Source: Streptomyces sp. S465 (GTDB taxonomy: Bacteria; Actinomycetota; Actinomycetes; Streptomycetales; Streptomycetaceae). Taken from it: a stretch of DNA of 64,000 bases. The stretch lies in the NCBI RefSeq assembly GCF_026898115.1, contig NZ_CP114036.1, positions 2,604,001 through 2,668,000 on the forward strand, read 5' to 3'. The position numbers were made by a program, and so were the translations under genes. This document shows positions 18,241 through 25,535 of this stretch, in pieces (positions within the stretch are counted from its first letter, which is position 1; the number at the start of each line of letters is the position of its first letter). The notes under the pieces were generated by a model. The model saw nothing but the letters and a program-made list of their open reading frames with translations. It searched no databases and had not been told where the DNA came from.

Positions 18241-20223
18241 TCACTGGCCCGGGTCATAGCTCACGGCGAGCCGTTCCGGCTGCTTCCCGGACGGCCGGAC
18301 CTGCAGGGCCTTCAGACCGAACTCCATGACCTTCTTGTAGACCGGCCCGCAGACCTGACCGCCGAAATAGCTGCCCTTGGTCGGGTTCTGAACGGCACAG
18401 TAGACGGTCAGCCGGGGTTTGTCGGCCGGGGCGAAGCCGGCGAAGGACGCGGTGTAGCCGCGGTAGCGGCCGGTCTTGGGGTCCACCCGGTTGGAGGTGC
18501 CGGTCTTGCCCGCGACACGGTAGCCGGGGATCTTCGCCTTGGTACCGGTGCCCTCCTCGTCGTCGACGACCGACTCGAGCATCTTGGTGAGGGTCTTCGC
18601 GGTCTCCTTACTGACGACACGGGTCCTCTTGGGAGCGGGCGCGGCCGTGAAGTCGCCGTCCGGCCCCCGGGTGCCGCGGACGAGAGTGGGCGCGATGCGC
18701 TCACCGCCGTTGGCGATGGTGGAGTACACCGAGGCCGCCTGGACTGCGTTGAGCGACAGCCCCTGGCCGAAGGGAATCGTGTACTGCTGCGAGGCGCTCC
18801 AGTCCTGCGGCTGGGCCAGGATGCCCGGGGTCTCGCCGGGGAAGCCGAGCCCGGTGGGCCGGCCGATCCCGAACTTCCGCAGATAGGAGTAGAGAACCCG
18901 GTTCTTCTCCTGCTTGGTCTTCCCCAGCTGCTCGGTGGCGAGGATGGTGCCGATGTTGCTGGACTTGGCGAGCACGCCGTTGAGCGTGAGGTACCAGGTC
19001 GGATGGTCTATGTCGTCGGCGAAGGCCCGGTCCGCGCGCCGCAGCCGGTTGGGGACCACCACATGGGTGTCCCACCGCGCCGCGCCCTCCTGGAGGACGG
19101 CGGCCATGGACATCAGCTTGCTGACGCTGCCGGGCTCGTAGGCGTCGGAGACCGCGGCGTTGCCCAGGTCGTCGGCGTCCGACGTGGTGATGTCGTTGGG
19201 GTCGAAACCGGGCGCGTTGGCCATCGCCAGTATCTGCCCGGTGCGGGTGTCCTGGACGATGACGTAGCCGCGGTCCGCCCCGGACTTCTCGACCTGGTCG
19301 GCGATGGCGCTCTGGGCGGCCCACTGGATGTCGCGGTCGATGGTCAGCTCGATGTCGCTGCCGGGGACCGCGGGCTGCTCCTTGACGTCACCGGTGGGCA
19401 CCTGGTGGCCACCGGACTGGGCGTAGACGCGCCTGCCGTCCTTGCCCGCGAGCTTCTTGTTCAGCTGCTGCTCCAGCCCGGCGGCGCCGCGGCCGTCGGC
19501 GTCCACGAAGCCCAGCAGCCCGGCGGCCAGGTCCCCGTTCGGATAGACCCGCTTGCTGTGCGCCTCACGGTTGACCCCGGCCAGGACATTGGTGCCCTTG
19601 CCCTTGGCCGCCGAGTCGTCCAGGGCGCTCTTCAGGTCCTTGATCTGGTTCCAGACCTGCGGGGACTGCTGCCGGGCCAGCACCACGTACTTCGACGTGG
19701 GGTTGTCGGTGAGCTTCTTCTCCAGGTCCGCCTGGTCCTTGCCGAGGATCGGCGCGAGCAGGGCCGCGGCCCGGCGCGGCGCGTCACGGGTCTTGGCCGT
19801 CTCGGGCGTGAGGAGGTCGGGGGCGGCGGTGATGTCGTACGCGTCCACGGTGGTGGCCAGGTCGACGCCGTCGCGGTCGGTGATGGAACCGCGCTCGGCG
19901 GACAGCGTCACCGGGATGTAGCGGTTGACGTTGGCCTTGGCCGCGTAGGCGCTGGCGTCCACGGCCTGCACCTGGAGCAGCCGCACCACGAAGACCAGCA
20001 TGACGAGGGTGAGTCCGAGGCTGATCAGCCGCAGCCGGGGGCGCGGGCTGCCCAGCCGCAGCGGCTGGGGGCCACCGGGGCGCGGGCGCCGGGCCGGACG
20101 GCCGGACGGCCCCGCAGGGCGCCCGTCGGCGCGGCGCGGCGTGCCCTTGCGCGGGCGGCGGTCGCCGCCCGGCCCGGCCGGGCCGGGCACCCTGCGGCGG
20201 CGGGGGTCCTGGGGCCCGGTCAC
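18241..20223 (-). CDS. ftsI: FtsI, septal class B penicillin-binding protein
   Basis: Monofunctional DD-transpeptidase that crosslinks septal peptidoglycan with FtsW. A basic N-terminus and one transmembrane helix (LISLGLTLVMLVFVVRLLQV) are followed by the PBP dimerisation domain. The transpeptidase motifs are SVSK (SxxK), SSN (SxN) and KTGTSN (KTG). From GTG 20223 the protein is 660 aa. This GTG overlaps the TGA of a 56-codon open frame (GTGA). The frame is open further upstream, to GTG 20328 (695 aa), through five 18-bp repeats encoding DGGRWT-like units, but no ribosome-binding site precedes 20328. The strong AGGAGGTGAC after ftsL is in another frame. Function is certain; the start is not. 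Confidence 0.93.
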   Translation of the reverse strand: MTGPQDPRRRRVPGPAGPGGDRRPRKGTPRRADGRPAGPSGRPARRPRPGGPQPLRLGSPRPRLRLISLGLTLVMLVFVVRLLQVQAVDASAYAAKANVNRYIPVTLSAERGSITDRDGVDLATTVDAYDITAAPDLLTPETAKTRDAPRRAAALLAPILGKDQADLEKKLTDNPTSKYVVLARQQSPQVWNQIKDLKSALDDSAAKGKGTNVLAGVNREAHSKRVYPNGDLAAGLLGFVDADGRGAAGLEQQLNKKLAGKDGRRVYAQSGGHQVPTGDVKEQPAVPGSDIELTIDRDIQWAAQSAIADQVEKSGADRGYVIVQDTRTGQILAMANAPGFDPNDITTSDADDLGNAAVSDAYEPGSVSKLMSMAAVLQEGAARWDTHVVVPNRLRRADRAFADDIDHPTWYLTLNGVLAKSSNIGTILATEQLGKTKQEKNRVLYSYLRKFGIGRPTGLGFPGETPGILAQPQDWSASQQYTIPFGQGLSLNAVQAASVYSTIANGGERIAPTLVRGTRGPDGDFTAAPAPKRTRVVSKETAKTLTKMLESVVDDEEGTGTKAKIPGYRVAGKTGTSNRVDPKTGRYRGYTASFAGFAPADKPRLTVYCAVQNPTKGSYFGGQVCGPVYKKVMEFGLKALQVRPSGKQPERLAVSYDPGQ

Positions 20224-20390
20224 GCGACGACCGCCCTCGGTCCAGCGGCCGCCGTCGGTCCAGCGGCCGCCGTCGGTCCAGCGGCCGCCGTCGGTCCAGC
20301 GGCCGTCCACGGTCCAGCGGCCGTCCACGCAGCGTGTGCGGTGGTCGGCGCGGACGGGCTGGACGGGGCGCGGGCTGGGGATCGCGTCAC
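20220..20390 (-). CDS. possible 56-codon leader ORF between ftsL and ftsI
   Basis: GTG 20390 is preceded by the strongest ribosome-binding site in the area (AGGAGGTGAC, overlapping the ftsL TAG stop). It opens 56 codons of Ala/Pro/Thr-rich sequence, ending in a TGA that overlaps the likely ftsI GTG. It looks like the original ftsI initiation site put out of frame by repeat expansion (the distance to GTG 20223 is 167 nt, not a multiple of 3). It may act only to couple ftsI translation. A one-base sequencing error that would fuse it to ftsI cannot be excluded. Confidence 0.35.
   Translation of the reverse strand: MTRSPARAPSSPSAPTTAHAAWTAAGPWTAAGPTAAAGPTAAAGPTAAAGPRAVVA
20237..20326. repeat. 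18-bp x5 tandem repeat at the 5' end of ftsI
   Basis: Five head-to-tail units of TCGGTCCAGCGGCCGCCG: 20237-20254, 20255-20272 and 20273-20290 are identical, and 20291-20308 and 20309-20326 carry a few changes. Being a multiple of 3, the array keeps frame; in the ftsI frame each unit encodes a DGGRWT-like hexapeptide. Confidence 0.95.
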
Positions 20391-20401
20391 CGTGTCACCT
20401 C

Positions 20402-20926
20402 CTAGGGGGCCGGGGTGGACTTCGCGGAGGCGGAGGCGGAGGCGGAGGGGGCGGCCGGCGAGGCCGGAGTGGCCGGTGCGGCCGGCGACGCGAGGACGGA
20501 CGGTACGGGCGCCTTCGACGGCGTGCGCGCGAGCGCGGAGGGCGGCGCGGGCCTGGGGGCGCCGAGCACCGAGGGCTGCTCCGTGGCGGGGGTGGGCACC
20601 CCGCTGACCGTGCCGTCCGGGTTGAGGAAGGCGGGATTGCCACCGGGCACCATCCCCAGCTCACGGGCGCGCCGCTCCAGCTCGCCGGGTGCGGAGAGCT
20701 TGTCGACGTCCTGCTGGAGCGCCTGGCGCTCGTCGGTGAGCTCCTTGGTCTGCTTCTCGAGCCTGCTGAGCTCGAACGAGCCCTGGTTGAGGGAGGAGTT
20801 CAGCAGCAGCAGCGCGATCAGGCCGGAGCCGAGCAGGACCACGACGAGCAGCACGAAGGGCGTGCGCTTGGCCGTGGTCCCCCCCGGCGCCGGCCGGCCT
20901 TTCGCCCCCGCCCCCCGCGTGCTCAA
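20402..20926 (-). CDS. ftsL: FtsL-like septum formation protein
   Basis: Small bitopic divisome protein that bridges FtsQ and the FtsW-FtsI synthase. The 174 residues have a basic N-terminus, one transmembrane helix ([20 protein letters not shown], about 23-42), a coiled-coil-forming segment (about 50-90) and an Ala/Pro/Ser-rich tail. The tail is longer and less complex than usual. The start is TTG 20926, overlapping the rsmH stop as TTGA, with GAGGTGG upstream. Assignment rests on topology and position as much as on sequence, which is poorly conserved in this family. Confidence 0.87.
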   Translation of the reverse strand: MSTRGAGAKGRPAPGGTTAKRTPFVLLVVVLLGSGLIALLLLNSSLNQGSFELSRLEKQTKELTDERQALQQDVDKLSAPGELERRARELGMVPGGNPAFLNPDGTVSGVPTPATEQPSVLGAPRPAPPSALARTPSKAPVPSVLASPAAPATPASPAAPSASASASAKSTPAP

Positions 20927-21885
20927 GGTGCCACCTCTTCCCGGATGCGCTCGGCCGCCCGGAACCGGGCCGGAGCGGCTCGGCGGTTCTCGGCGATCTC
21001 CTCCTCGGTGGGCAGCTCCGCGCCACGGGTGAGCAGCTTCAGCCGGGGCTGGTAGCGCTCGGGGACAACCGGCAGCCCGGGGGGTGCCGTATGGCTGGCA
21101 CCGGCCGCGAACACCTGCTTGACCAGGCGGTCCTCCAGCGAGTGATACGACAGCACGGCGATCCGCCCGCCCACCGCGAGCGCCCCGACGGCCGCCGGAA
21201 TAGCCCGTTCCAGGACCGCGAGCTCGCCGTTGACCTCGATGCGCAGCGCCTGGAAAGTGCGCTTGGCCGGGTTGCCGCCGGTGCGCTTGGCGGCCTGCGG
21301 CAGCGCCTCACGGATCAGTTCGACGAGCCGGGCGCTGGTGGTGAACGGCTCCTTGGCGCGCTCGCGCACCACCGCGTCCACGATCTTCTTGGCGAACTTC
21401 TCCTCGCCGTACGCCCGCAGGATGCGCACCAGCTCACCCGGCGGATAAGTGTTGAGCACCTCCGCCGCGCTGACCCCGGTGGTCTGGTCCATCCGCATGT
21501 CCAGCGGGGCGTCCTGGGCGTAGGCGAAACCACGCTCGGCCTCGTCCAGCTGCATGGACGACACGCCGAGGTCGAAGAGGACCCCCTGGACGCGCGGCAC
21601 ACCGAGCCGGTCGAGGACCTCGGGCAGCTCGTCGTAGACCGCGTGGACCAGCGTCGCCCGATCGCCGTACGGGGCGAGCCGCTCACCGGCGAGCCGCAGC
21701 GCGGCCGGGTCGCGGTCGAGGGCGATCAGCCGGGCCTCGGGGAAGTCGCGCAACAGCGCCTCGCTGTGGCCGCCGAGGCCCAGGGTGCAGTCGACCACGA
21801 CCGCGCCGGGCTGGGCGAGAGCGGGGGCCAGCATGTCCAGACAGCGCTGGAGCATGACGGGAACATGGAGAGCGTTGCTGCTCAT
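20923..21885 (-). CDS. rsmH: RsmH, 16S rRNA m4C1402 methyltransferase
   Basis: SAM-dependent methyltransferase (formerly MraW) that methylates N4 of C1402 in 16S rRNA. The 320 residues include [13 protein letters not shown] at the start, the SAM loop [30 protein letters not shown] and PLDMRMD, all family hallmarks. ATG 21885. It is the first gene of the division cluster here; no mraZ precedes it. It overlaps ftsL by 4 nt. The promoter lies about 200 nt upstream. Confidence 0.96.
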   Translation of the reverse strand: MSSNALHVPVMLQRCLDMLAPALAQPGAVVVDCTLGLGGHSEALLRDFPEARLIALDRDPAALRLAGERLAPYGDRATLVHAVYDELPEVLDRLGVPRVQGVLFDLGVSSMQLDEAERGFAYAQDAPLDMRMDQTTGVSAAEVLNTYPPGELVRILRAYGEEKFAKKIVDAVVRERAKEPFTTSARLVELIREALPQAAKRTGGNPAKRTFQALRIEVNGELAVLERAIPAAVGALAVGGRIAVLSYHSLEDRLVKQVFAAGASHTAPPGLPVVPERYQPRLKLLTRGAELPTEEEIAENRRAAPARFRAAERIREEVAP

Positions 21886-22091
21886 TGCGCTGCTCGTGCG
21901 CCCTTCTTAGGGTCGGGCGAGGAAGGCACGCACCTCCGGGTCCCCACCCGCTCTGAAGGGGAAGCGGCCTACTGGCGCCGGGGAAGTGACGTCAGGCGAC
22001 CGGAGCGGGAGGAGGCCGAGGGGTACGTACGCACCGCGCTCACGCGAAATTCCGGGATCCGAGGGGAGCGTCACGCCTCCCACTTCGCGCC

Positions 22092-22119
22092 ACTTTAGTC
22101 CACTCGTCCCTTCGGTCAA
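22092..22119 (-). promoter_or_regulatory. candidate division-cluster promoter
   Basis: On the minus strand TTGACC (22114-22119) and TAAAGT (22092-22097) are 16 bp apart, close to the HrdB consensus. Transcription would start near 22085, leaving about 200 nt before rsmH. Confidence 0.6.
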
Positions 22120-22280
22120 CCAACCGGCCAGCGCGTCCCGGCCCAGGGGTGACATCACCTCCCCCGTGCGCCACACAGCGCGGCCCACGGGTTGTGGATT
22201 GCCTCACATCACCCCTTCGGCCCACCCGGTTGCCCTCGTTTGCACTACCTAAAGAGAAGACAAAATCCCCTGGTGAGAGG

Positions 22281-22286
22281 TAGCGT
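22281..22286 (+). promoter_or_regulatory. -10 box of a leaderless transcript (carbonic anhydrase)
   Basis: TAGCGT ends 7 nt before ATG 22294, so transcription should begin at the start codon. No good -35 is seen. Confidence 0.55.
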
Positions 22287-22293
22287 CATAGCC

Positions 22294-22848
22294 ATGTCGA
22301 TATCAGCGCCGCAGCCGAACCCGCCCGCCGACCGCGACGCCCGCACGGGAGAGACGGTCACCGACAGCCTTGTGGAGGCCAACCGCAAGTACGCCGAGAA
22401 GTTCACCGACCCCGGGATGGACGCGCGGCCCGTGCGGCGCGTCGCCATCGTCGCGTGCATGGACGCCCGTCTGGACCTGCACGAGGCGCTCGGCCTGGAG
22501 CTGGGCGACTGTCACACCATCCGCAACGCGGGCGGTGTGGTCACCGATGACATCATCCGATCCCTGACCATCAGCCAGCGCGCGCTCGGGACCCGCAGCG
22601 TCGTGCTCATCCACCACACCGGCTGCGGTCTGCTGAACCTCACCGAGGACTTCCGGCACGAGCTGGAGGAAGAGGTGGGCCAGCGGCCGTCGTGGGCGGT
22701 CGAGGCGTTCCGGGACCTCGACGCCGATGTCCGCCAGTCGATGCAGCGGGTGCGCACCTCGCCGTTCCTGTTGCACACCGACGATGTCCGCGGTTTCGTC
22801 TTCGATGTGACGACGGGTCTGCTGCGGGAGGTCACGCCGCGGGCGTGA
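22294..22848 (+). CDS. beta-carbonic anhydrase
   Basis: Cytoplasmic zinc enzyme interconverting CO2 and bicarbonate. The 184-residue protein has the zinc and catalytic residues of the beta class: C55, D57 and R59 in ACMDARLD, then H108 and C111 in HHTGCG, plus RNAGG. It is at the short end of the family. ATG 22294 is chosen because a TAGCGT -10 box lies 7 nt upstream, implying a leaderless mRNA; the 34 codons upstream in the open frame look non-coding. It is divergent from the division cluster. Confidence 0.92.
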   Translation: MSISAPQPNPPADRDARTGETVTDSLVEANRKYAEKFTDPGMDARPVRRVAIVACMDARLDLHEALGLELGDCHTIRNAGGVVTDDIIRSLTISQRALGTRSVVLIHHTGCGLLNLTEDFRHELEEEVGQRPSWAVEAFRDLDADVRQSMQRVRTSPFLLHTDDVRGFVFDVTTGLLREVTPRA

Positions 22849-22928
22849 GACGACGCCGAGGGGGTTGCTGAGGGGATTCAGCACGATTCAGCACCCGAAC
22901 TCGCACAAGCGTGACAAATAACCCCGGG

Positions 22929-22937
22929 TTATCCACA
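22929..22937 (+). promoter_or_regulatory. isolated DnaA-box-like sequence
   Basis: TTATCCACA is a perfect match to the classical DnaA box, in the gap between carbonic anhydrase and moxR. A single box in a 72% GC genome could be chance. Confidence 0.3.
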
Positions 22938-23082
22938 GCCGAGTGACGCGAGGCCGCGGAGACCGCAAGAATGCATAGGTGACATCGCCCCCCGCGACCA
23001 CGCGGGGGACCGATGGCGGCGTTTGCGGTGGGCCGGTCCGTTCCGAGGGCAGCGGCCCTGAGAACGGGCCGAGGAGGGCCGG

Positions 23083-24138
23083 GTGACGACCTATGACGAG
23101 CGAGCGAGCCTCAGCGATCTGACCACCACAGCTGAGCGGGTCCGCCGGTCGGTGGAGGGTGTGATCGAGGGCAAGCCCGAGGTCGTACGGCTTTCGCTGA
23201 CCGTGCTGCTCGCCGAGGGGCATCTGCTGATCGAGGACGTCCCGGGCGTGGGCAAGACGATGCTGGCCAAGGCGCTCGCCCGGTCCATCGACTGCTCCGT
23301 GCGGCGGATCCAGTTCACCCCGGATCTGTTGCCGTCCGACATCACCGGCGTGAGCATCTTCGACCAGCAGCGCAAGGAGTTCGAGTTCAAGCCGGGCGCC
23401 ATCTTCGCCCAGATCGTGATCGGCGACGAGATCAACCGCGCCTCGCCCAAGACCCAGTCCGCGCTGCTGGAATCGATGGAGGAGCGCCAGGTCACCATCG
23501 ACGGGCAGAGCTATGAGCTGCCCAACCCGTTCATGGTGGTGGCCACCCAGAACCCGGTCGAGATGGAGGGCACCTATCCGCTGCCCGAGGCGCAGCGCGA
23601 CCGCTTCATGGCCCGGGTCTCCATCGGGTATCCCAGCCCGCAGGCCGAGCTGGCGATGCTGGACATCCACGGCGGTGTCTCCCCGCTGGACGACATGCAG
23701 CCCGTCGCACACGCCCATGAGATCGCCAAGCTGGTCGAGACGGTGCGCACGGTGCATGTCGCCGAGGCCGTCCGGCGGTACGCGGTAGACCTGGTGGCCG
23801 CCACCCGCAACCACCCGGATCTGCGGCTGGGCGCCTCGCCCCGGGCCACGCTGCATCTGCTGCGGGCCGCCAAGGCGTCGGCCGCGCTGGCCGGGCGGGA
23901 CTTCGCGCTGCCGGACGATGTGCAGTCCCTCGCCGTCCCGGTGCTGGCGCACCGGCTGCTGCCCACCGCGCAGGCCCAGCTGAACCGGCGCACCTCGGAG
24001 CAGGTCGTCGCGGACATACTCCAGCGCACCCCGGTGCCCGCCTCCGGCCCGCGCGGCGCGGGTGCGATGCCGCCGCCCATGCCGCCCATGCCCCCGGCCG
24101 ACTACGGCCGGCAGCAGCCGGGCGCGCGGAGGCTGTGA
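23083..24138 (+). CDS. MoxR-family AAA+ ATPase
   Basis: Cytoplasmic AAA+ chaperone-like ATPase thought to help assemble or activate partner protein complexes. The 351 residues show Walker A (GVGKTMLAKAL), Walker B (DEINRASPKTQSALLEAM-like, here ending LLESM), sensor 1 (VATQNP) and the arginine-finger region (LPEAQRDRF). The tail is Pro/Met-rich. GTG 23083 follows AGGAGG. It is the first gene of a three-gene operon with DUF58 and transglutaminase-like proteins (overlapping stops and starts), a module found across bacteria with unclear function, probably in the envelope. Confidence 0.94.
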   Translation: MTTYDERASLSDLTTTAERVRRSVEGVIEGKPEVVRLSLTVLLAEGHLLIEDVPGVGKTMLAKALARSIDCSVRRIQFTPDLLPSDITGVSIFDQQRKEFEFKPGAIFAQIVIGDEINRASPKTQSALLESMEERQVTIDGQSYELPNPFMVVATQNPVEMEGTYPLPEAQRDRFMARVSIGYPSPQAELAMLDIHGGVSPLDDMQPVAHAHEIAKLVETVRTVHVAEAVRRYAVDLVAATRNHPDLRLGASPRATLHLLRAAKASAALAGRDFALPDDVQSLAVPVLAHRLLPTAQAQLNRRTSEQVVADILQRTPVPASGPRGAGAMPPPMPPMPPADYGRQQPGARRL

Positions 24139-25535
24139 TGACCGCAGGGGGGACGGGCATGGGGCCCGAGGGCACCGGCGGCGACGGCGACGGGGAGCGC
24201 TCGGGCGGGCTGCGGGCCGCCCTCGCCGGTCTGACGACCCGCGGCCGTTCCTTCCTGGCCGCGGGGGTGGCCGCCGCGGTGTGCAGCTACGTCCTGGGCC
24301 AGGCGGATCTGCTGCGGGTCGGGCTGCTGCTGGCCGCGCTGCCGCTGGTCTGCGTGGCCGTGGTCCACCGCACCCGGTACCGGGTGGTGGGCAGCAGGCG
24401 GCTCACGCCCGCGCGGGTCCCGGCGGGCACGGAGGCCCGGGTGCATCTGCGGATGGACAACGTCTCGCGGCTGCCCACCGGGCTGCTGATGCTCCAGGAC
24501 CGGGTGCCCTATGTGCTGGGGCCGCGCCCCCGGTTCGTGCTGGACCGGGTGGAGCCGGGCGGGCGGCGCGAGGTGTCCTACCGGGTCCGCTCGGATCTGC
24601 GTGGCCGCTATCCGCTGGGCCCGCTCCAGCTGCGGCTGAGCGATCCCTTCGGGATGTGCGAGCTCACCCGCGCCTTCAGCGCCTATGACACGCTCACGGT
24701 GGTGCCCCAGGTCGAGCCGCTGCCCCCGGTGCGCCTGACCGGTGAGGCCGCGGGTTACGGGGACGGACGGCACCGCTCGCTGGCGCTGGCCGGTGAGGAC
24801 GATGTCATTCCGCGCGGCTATCGCGTCGGCGACGATCTGCGCCGGGTGCACTGGCGGTCCACCGCGCGCTACGGGGAGCTCATGGTCCGCCGGGAGGAGC
24901 AGCCGCAGCGGGCCCATTGCACGGTGCTGCTGGACACCCGGCGCACGGCCCACCACGGCTCAGGGCCCGGCTCGGCCTTCGAATGGGCGGTCTCCGGGGC
25001 GGCGTCGGCCGCGGTCCACCTGCTGGAGCGGGGCTATGCGGTCCGGCTGCTGACCGACTCCGGAAGCTCGGTGCCGGGCCCGGACGGCGGCGGTGGGTTC
25101 GCCGGTTCCAGGCACGACTCGGCGGAGACGGCCGGGCTGATGCTGGACACCCTCGCCGTGGTGGACCACTCCGACGGCGGAGGGCTCTCGCCCGCCTATG
25201 AAGTGCTGCGCGGCGGCGGTGAGGGACTGCTGGTGGCCTTCCTGGGCGATCTGGACGAGGAGCAGGCGGCGATGGCCGCCCGGATGCGGCACCGCACCAC
25301 GGCGGCGGTGGCGTTCGTGCTGGACGGCGCGGCCTGGTCGCGCGGGGCGGGGTTCGGGGACGGACCGGAGCTGCGGGAGCGGCTGCGGCGGCTGCGCGAG
25401 GCGGGGTGGACGGCGCTGCCGGTCGGTCCGGGGGCCTCGCTGGCACAGCTGTGGCGGCAGGCCGACGGCCAGGGCGCCACCCGGGCGGACGCCGAGGGCC
25501 CCGCGGTCGGCGGTATGACAGGGAGCTGGGCATGA
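24138..25535 (+). CDS. DUF58-domain membrane protein
   Basis: Membrane-associated protein with two hydrophobic segments near the N-terminus (about residues 35-75) and a C-terminal DUF58/von Willebrand A-like domain. The family signature (VIPRGYRVGDDLRRVHWRSTARYGELMVRREE, here split as DVIPRGYRVGDD and VHWRSTARYGELMVR) is clear. ATG 24138 shares TGATG with the moxR stop; a GTG one codon earlier is possible. It is the middle gene of the moxR operon and presumably a partner of the ATPase. The substrate is unknown. Confidence 0.9.
   Translation: MTAGGTGMGPEGTGGDGDGERSGGLRAALAGLTTRGRSFLAAGVAAAVCSYVLGQADLLRVGLLLAALPLVCVAVVHRTRYRVVGSRRLTPARVPAGTEARVHLRMDNVSRLPTGLLMLQDRVPYVLGPRPRFVLDRVEPGGRREVSYRVRSDLRGRYPLGPLQLRLSDPFGMCELTRAFSAYDTLTVVPQVEPLPPVRLTGEAAGYGDGRHRSLALAGEDDVIPRGYRVGDDLRRVHWRSTARYGELMVRREEQPQRAHCTVLLDTRRTAHHGSGPGSAFEWAVSGAASAAVHLLERGYAVRLLTDSGSSVPGPDGGGGFAGSRHDSAETAGLMLDTLAVVDHSDGGGLSPAYEVLRGGGEGLLVAFLGDLDEEQAAMAARMRHRTTAAVAFVLDGAAWSRGAGFGDGPELRERLRRLREAGWTALPVGPGASLAQLWRQADGQGATRADAEGPAVGGMTGSWA

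Larger units (their letters stand above)
21886..22293. other. divergent intergenic region between rsmH and the carbonic anhydrase gene
   Basis: No gene is supported in these 408 bases. It holds a good minus-strand promoter for the division cluster (22092-22119), a roughly 200-nt untranslated leader for rsmH, and a leaderless-type -10 box for the plus-strand gene (22281-22286). The minus-strand open frame at 21907-22188 has no family-like sequence and is taken as chance. Confidence 0.7.

Noticed and set aside
21907..22188. 93-codon open frame upstream of rsmH, in the place of mraZ
   Set aside because: It has no MraZ/AbrB-like sequence and overlaps the inferred promoter and leader; actinobacterial clusters of this type often lack mraZ next to rsmH in Streptomyces.
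22929..22937. TTATCCACA as a replication origin element
   Set aside because: Only one perfect DnaA box is present, with no AT-rich region or dnaA/dnaN genes, so an origin is not supported.
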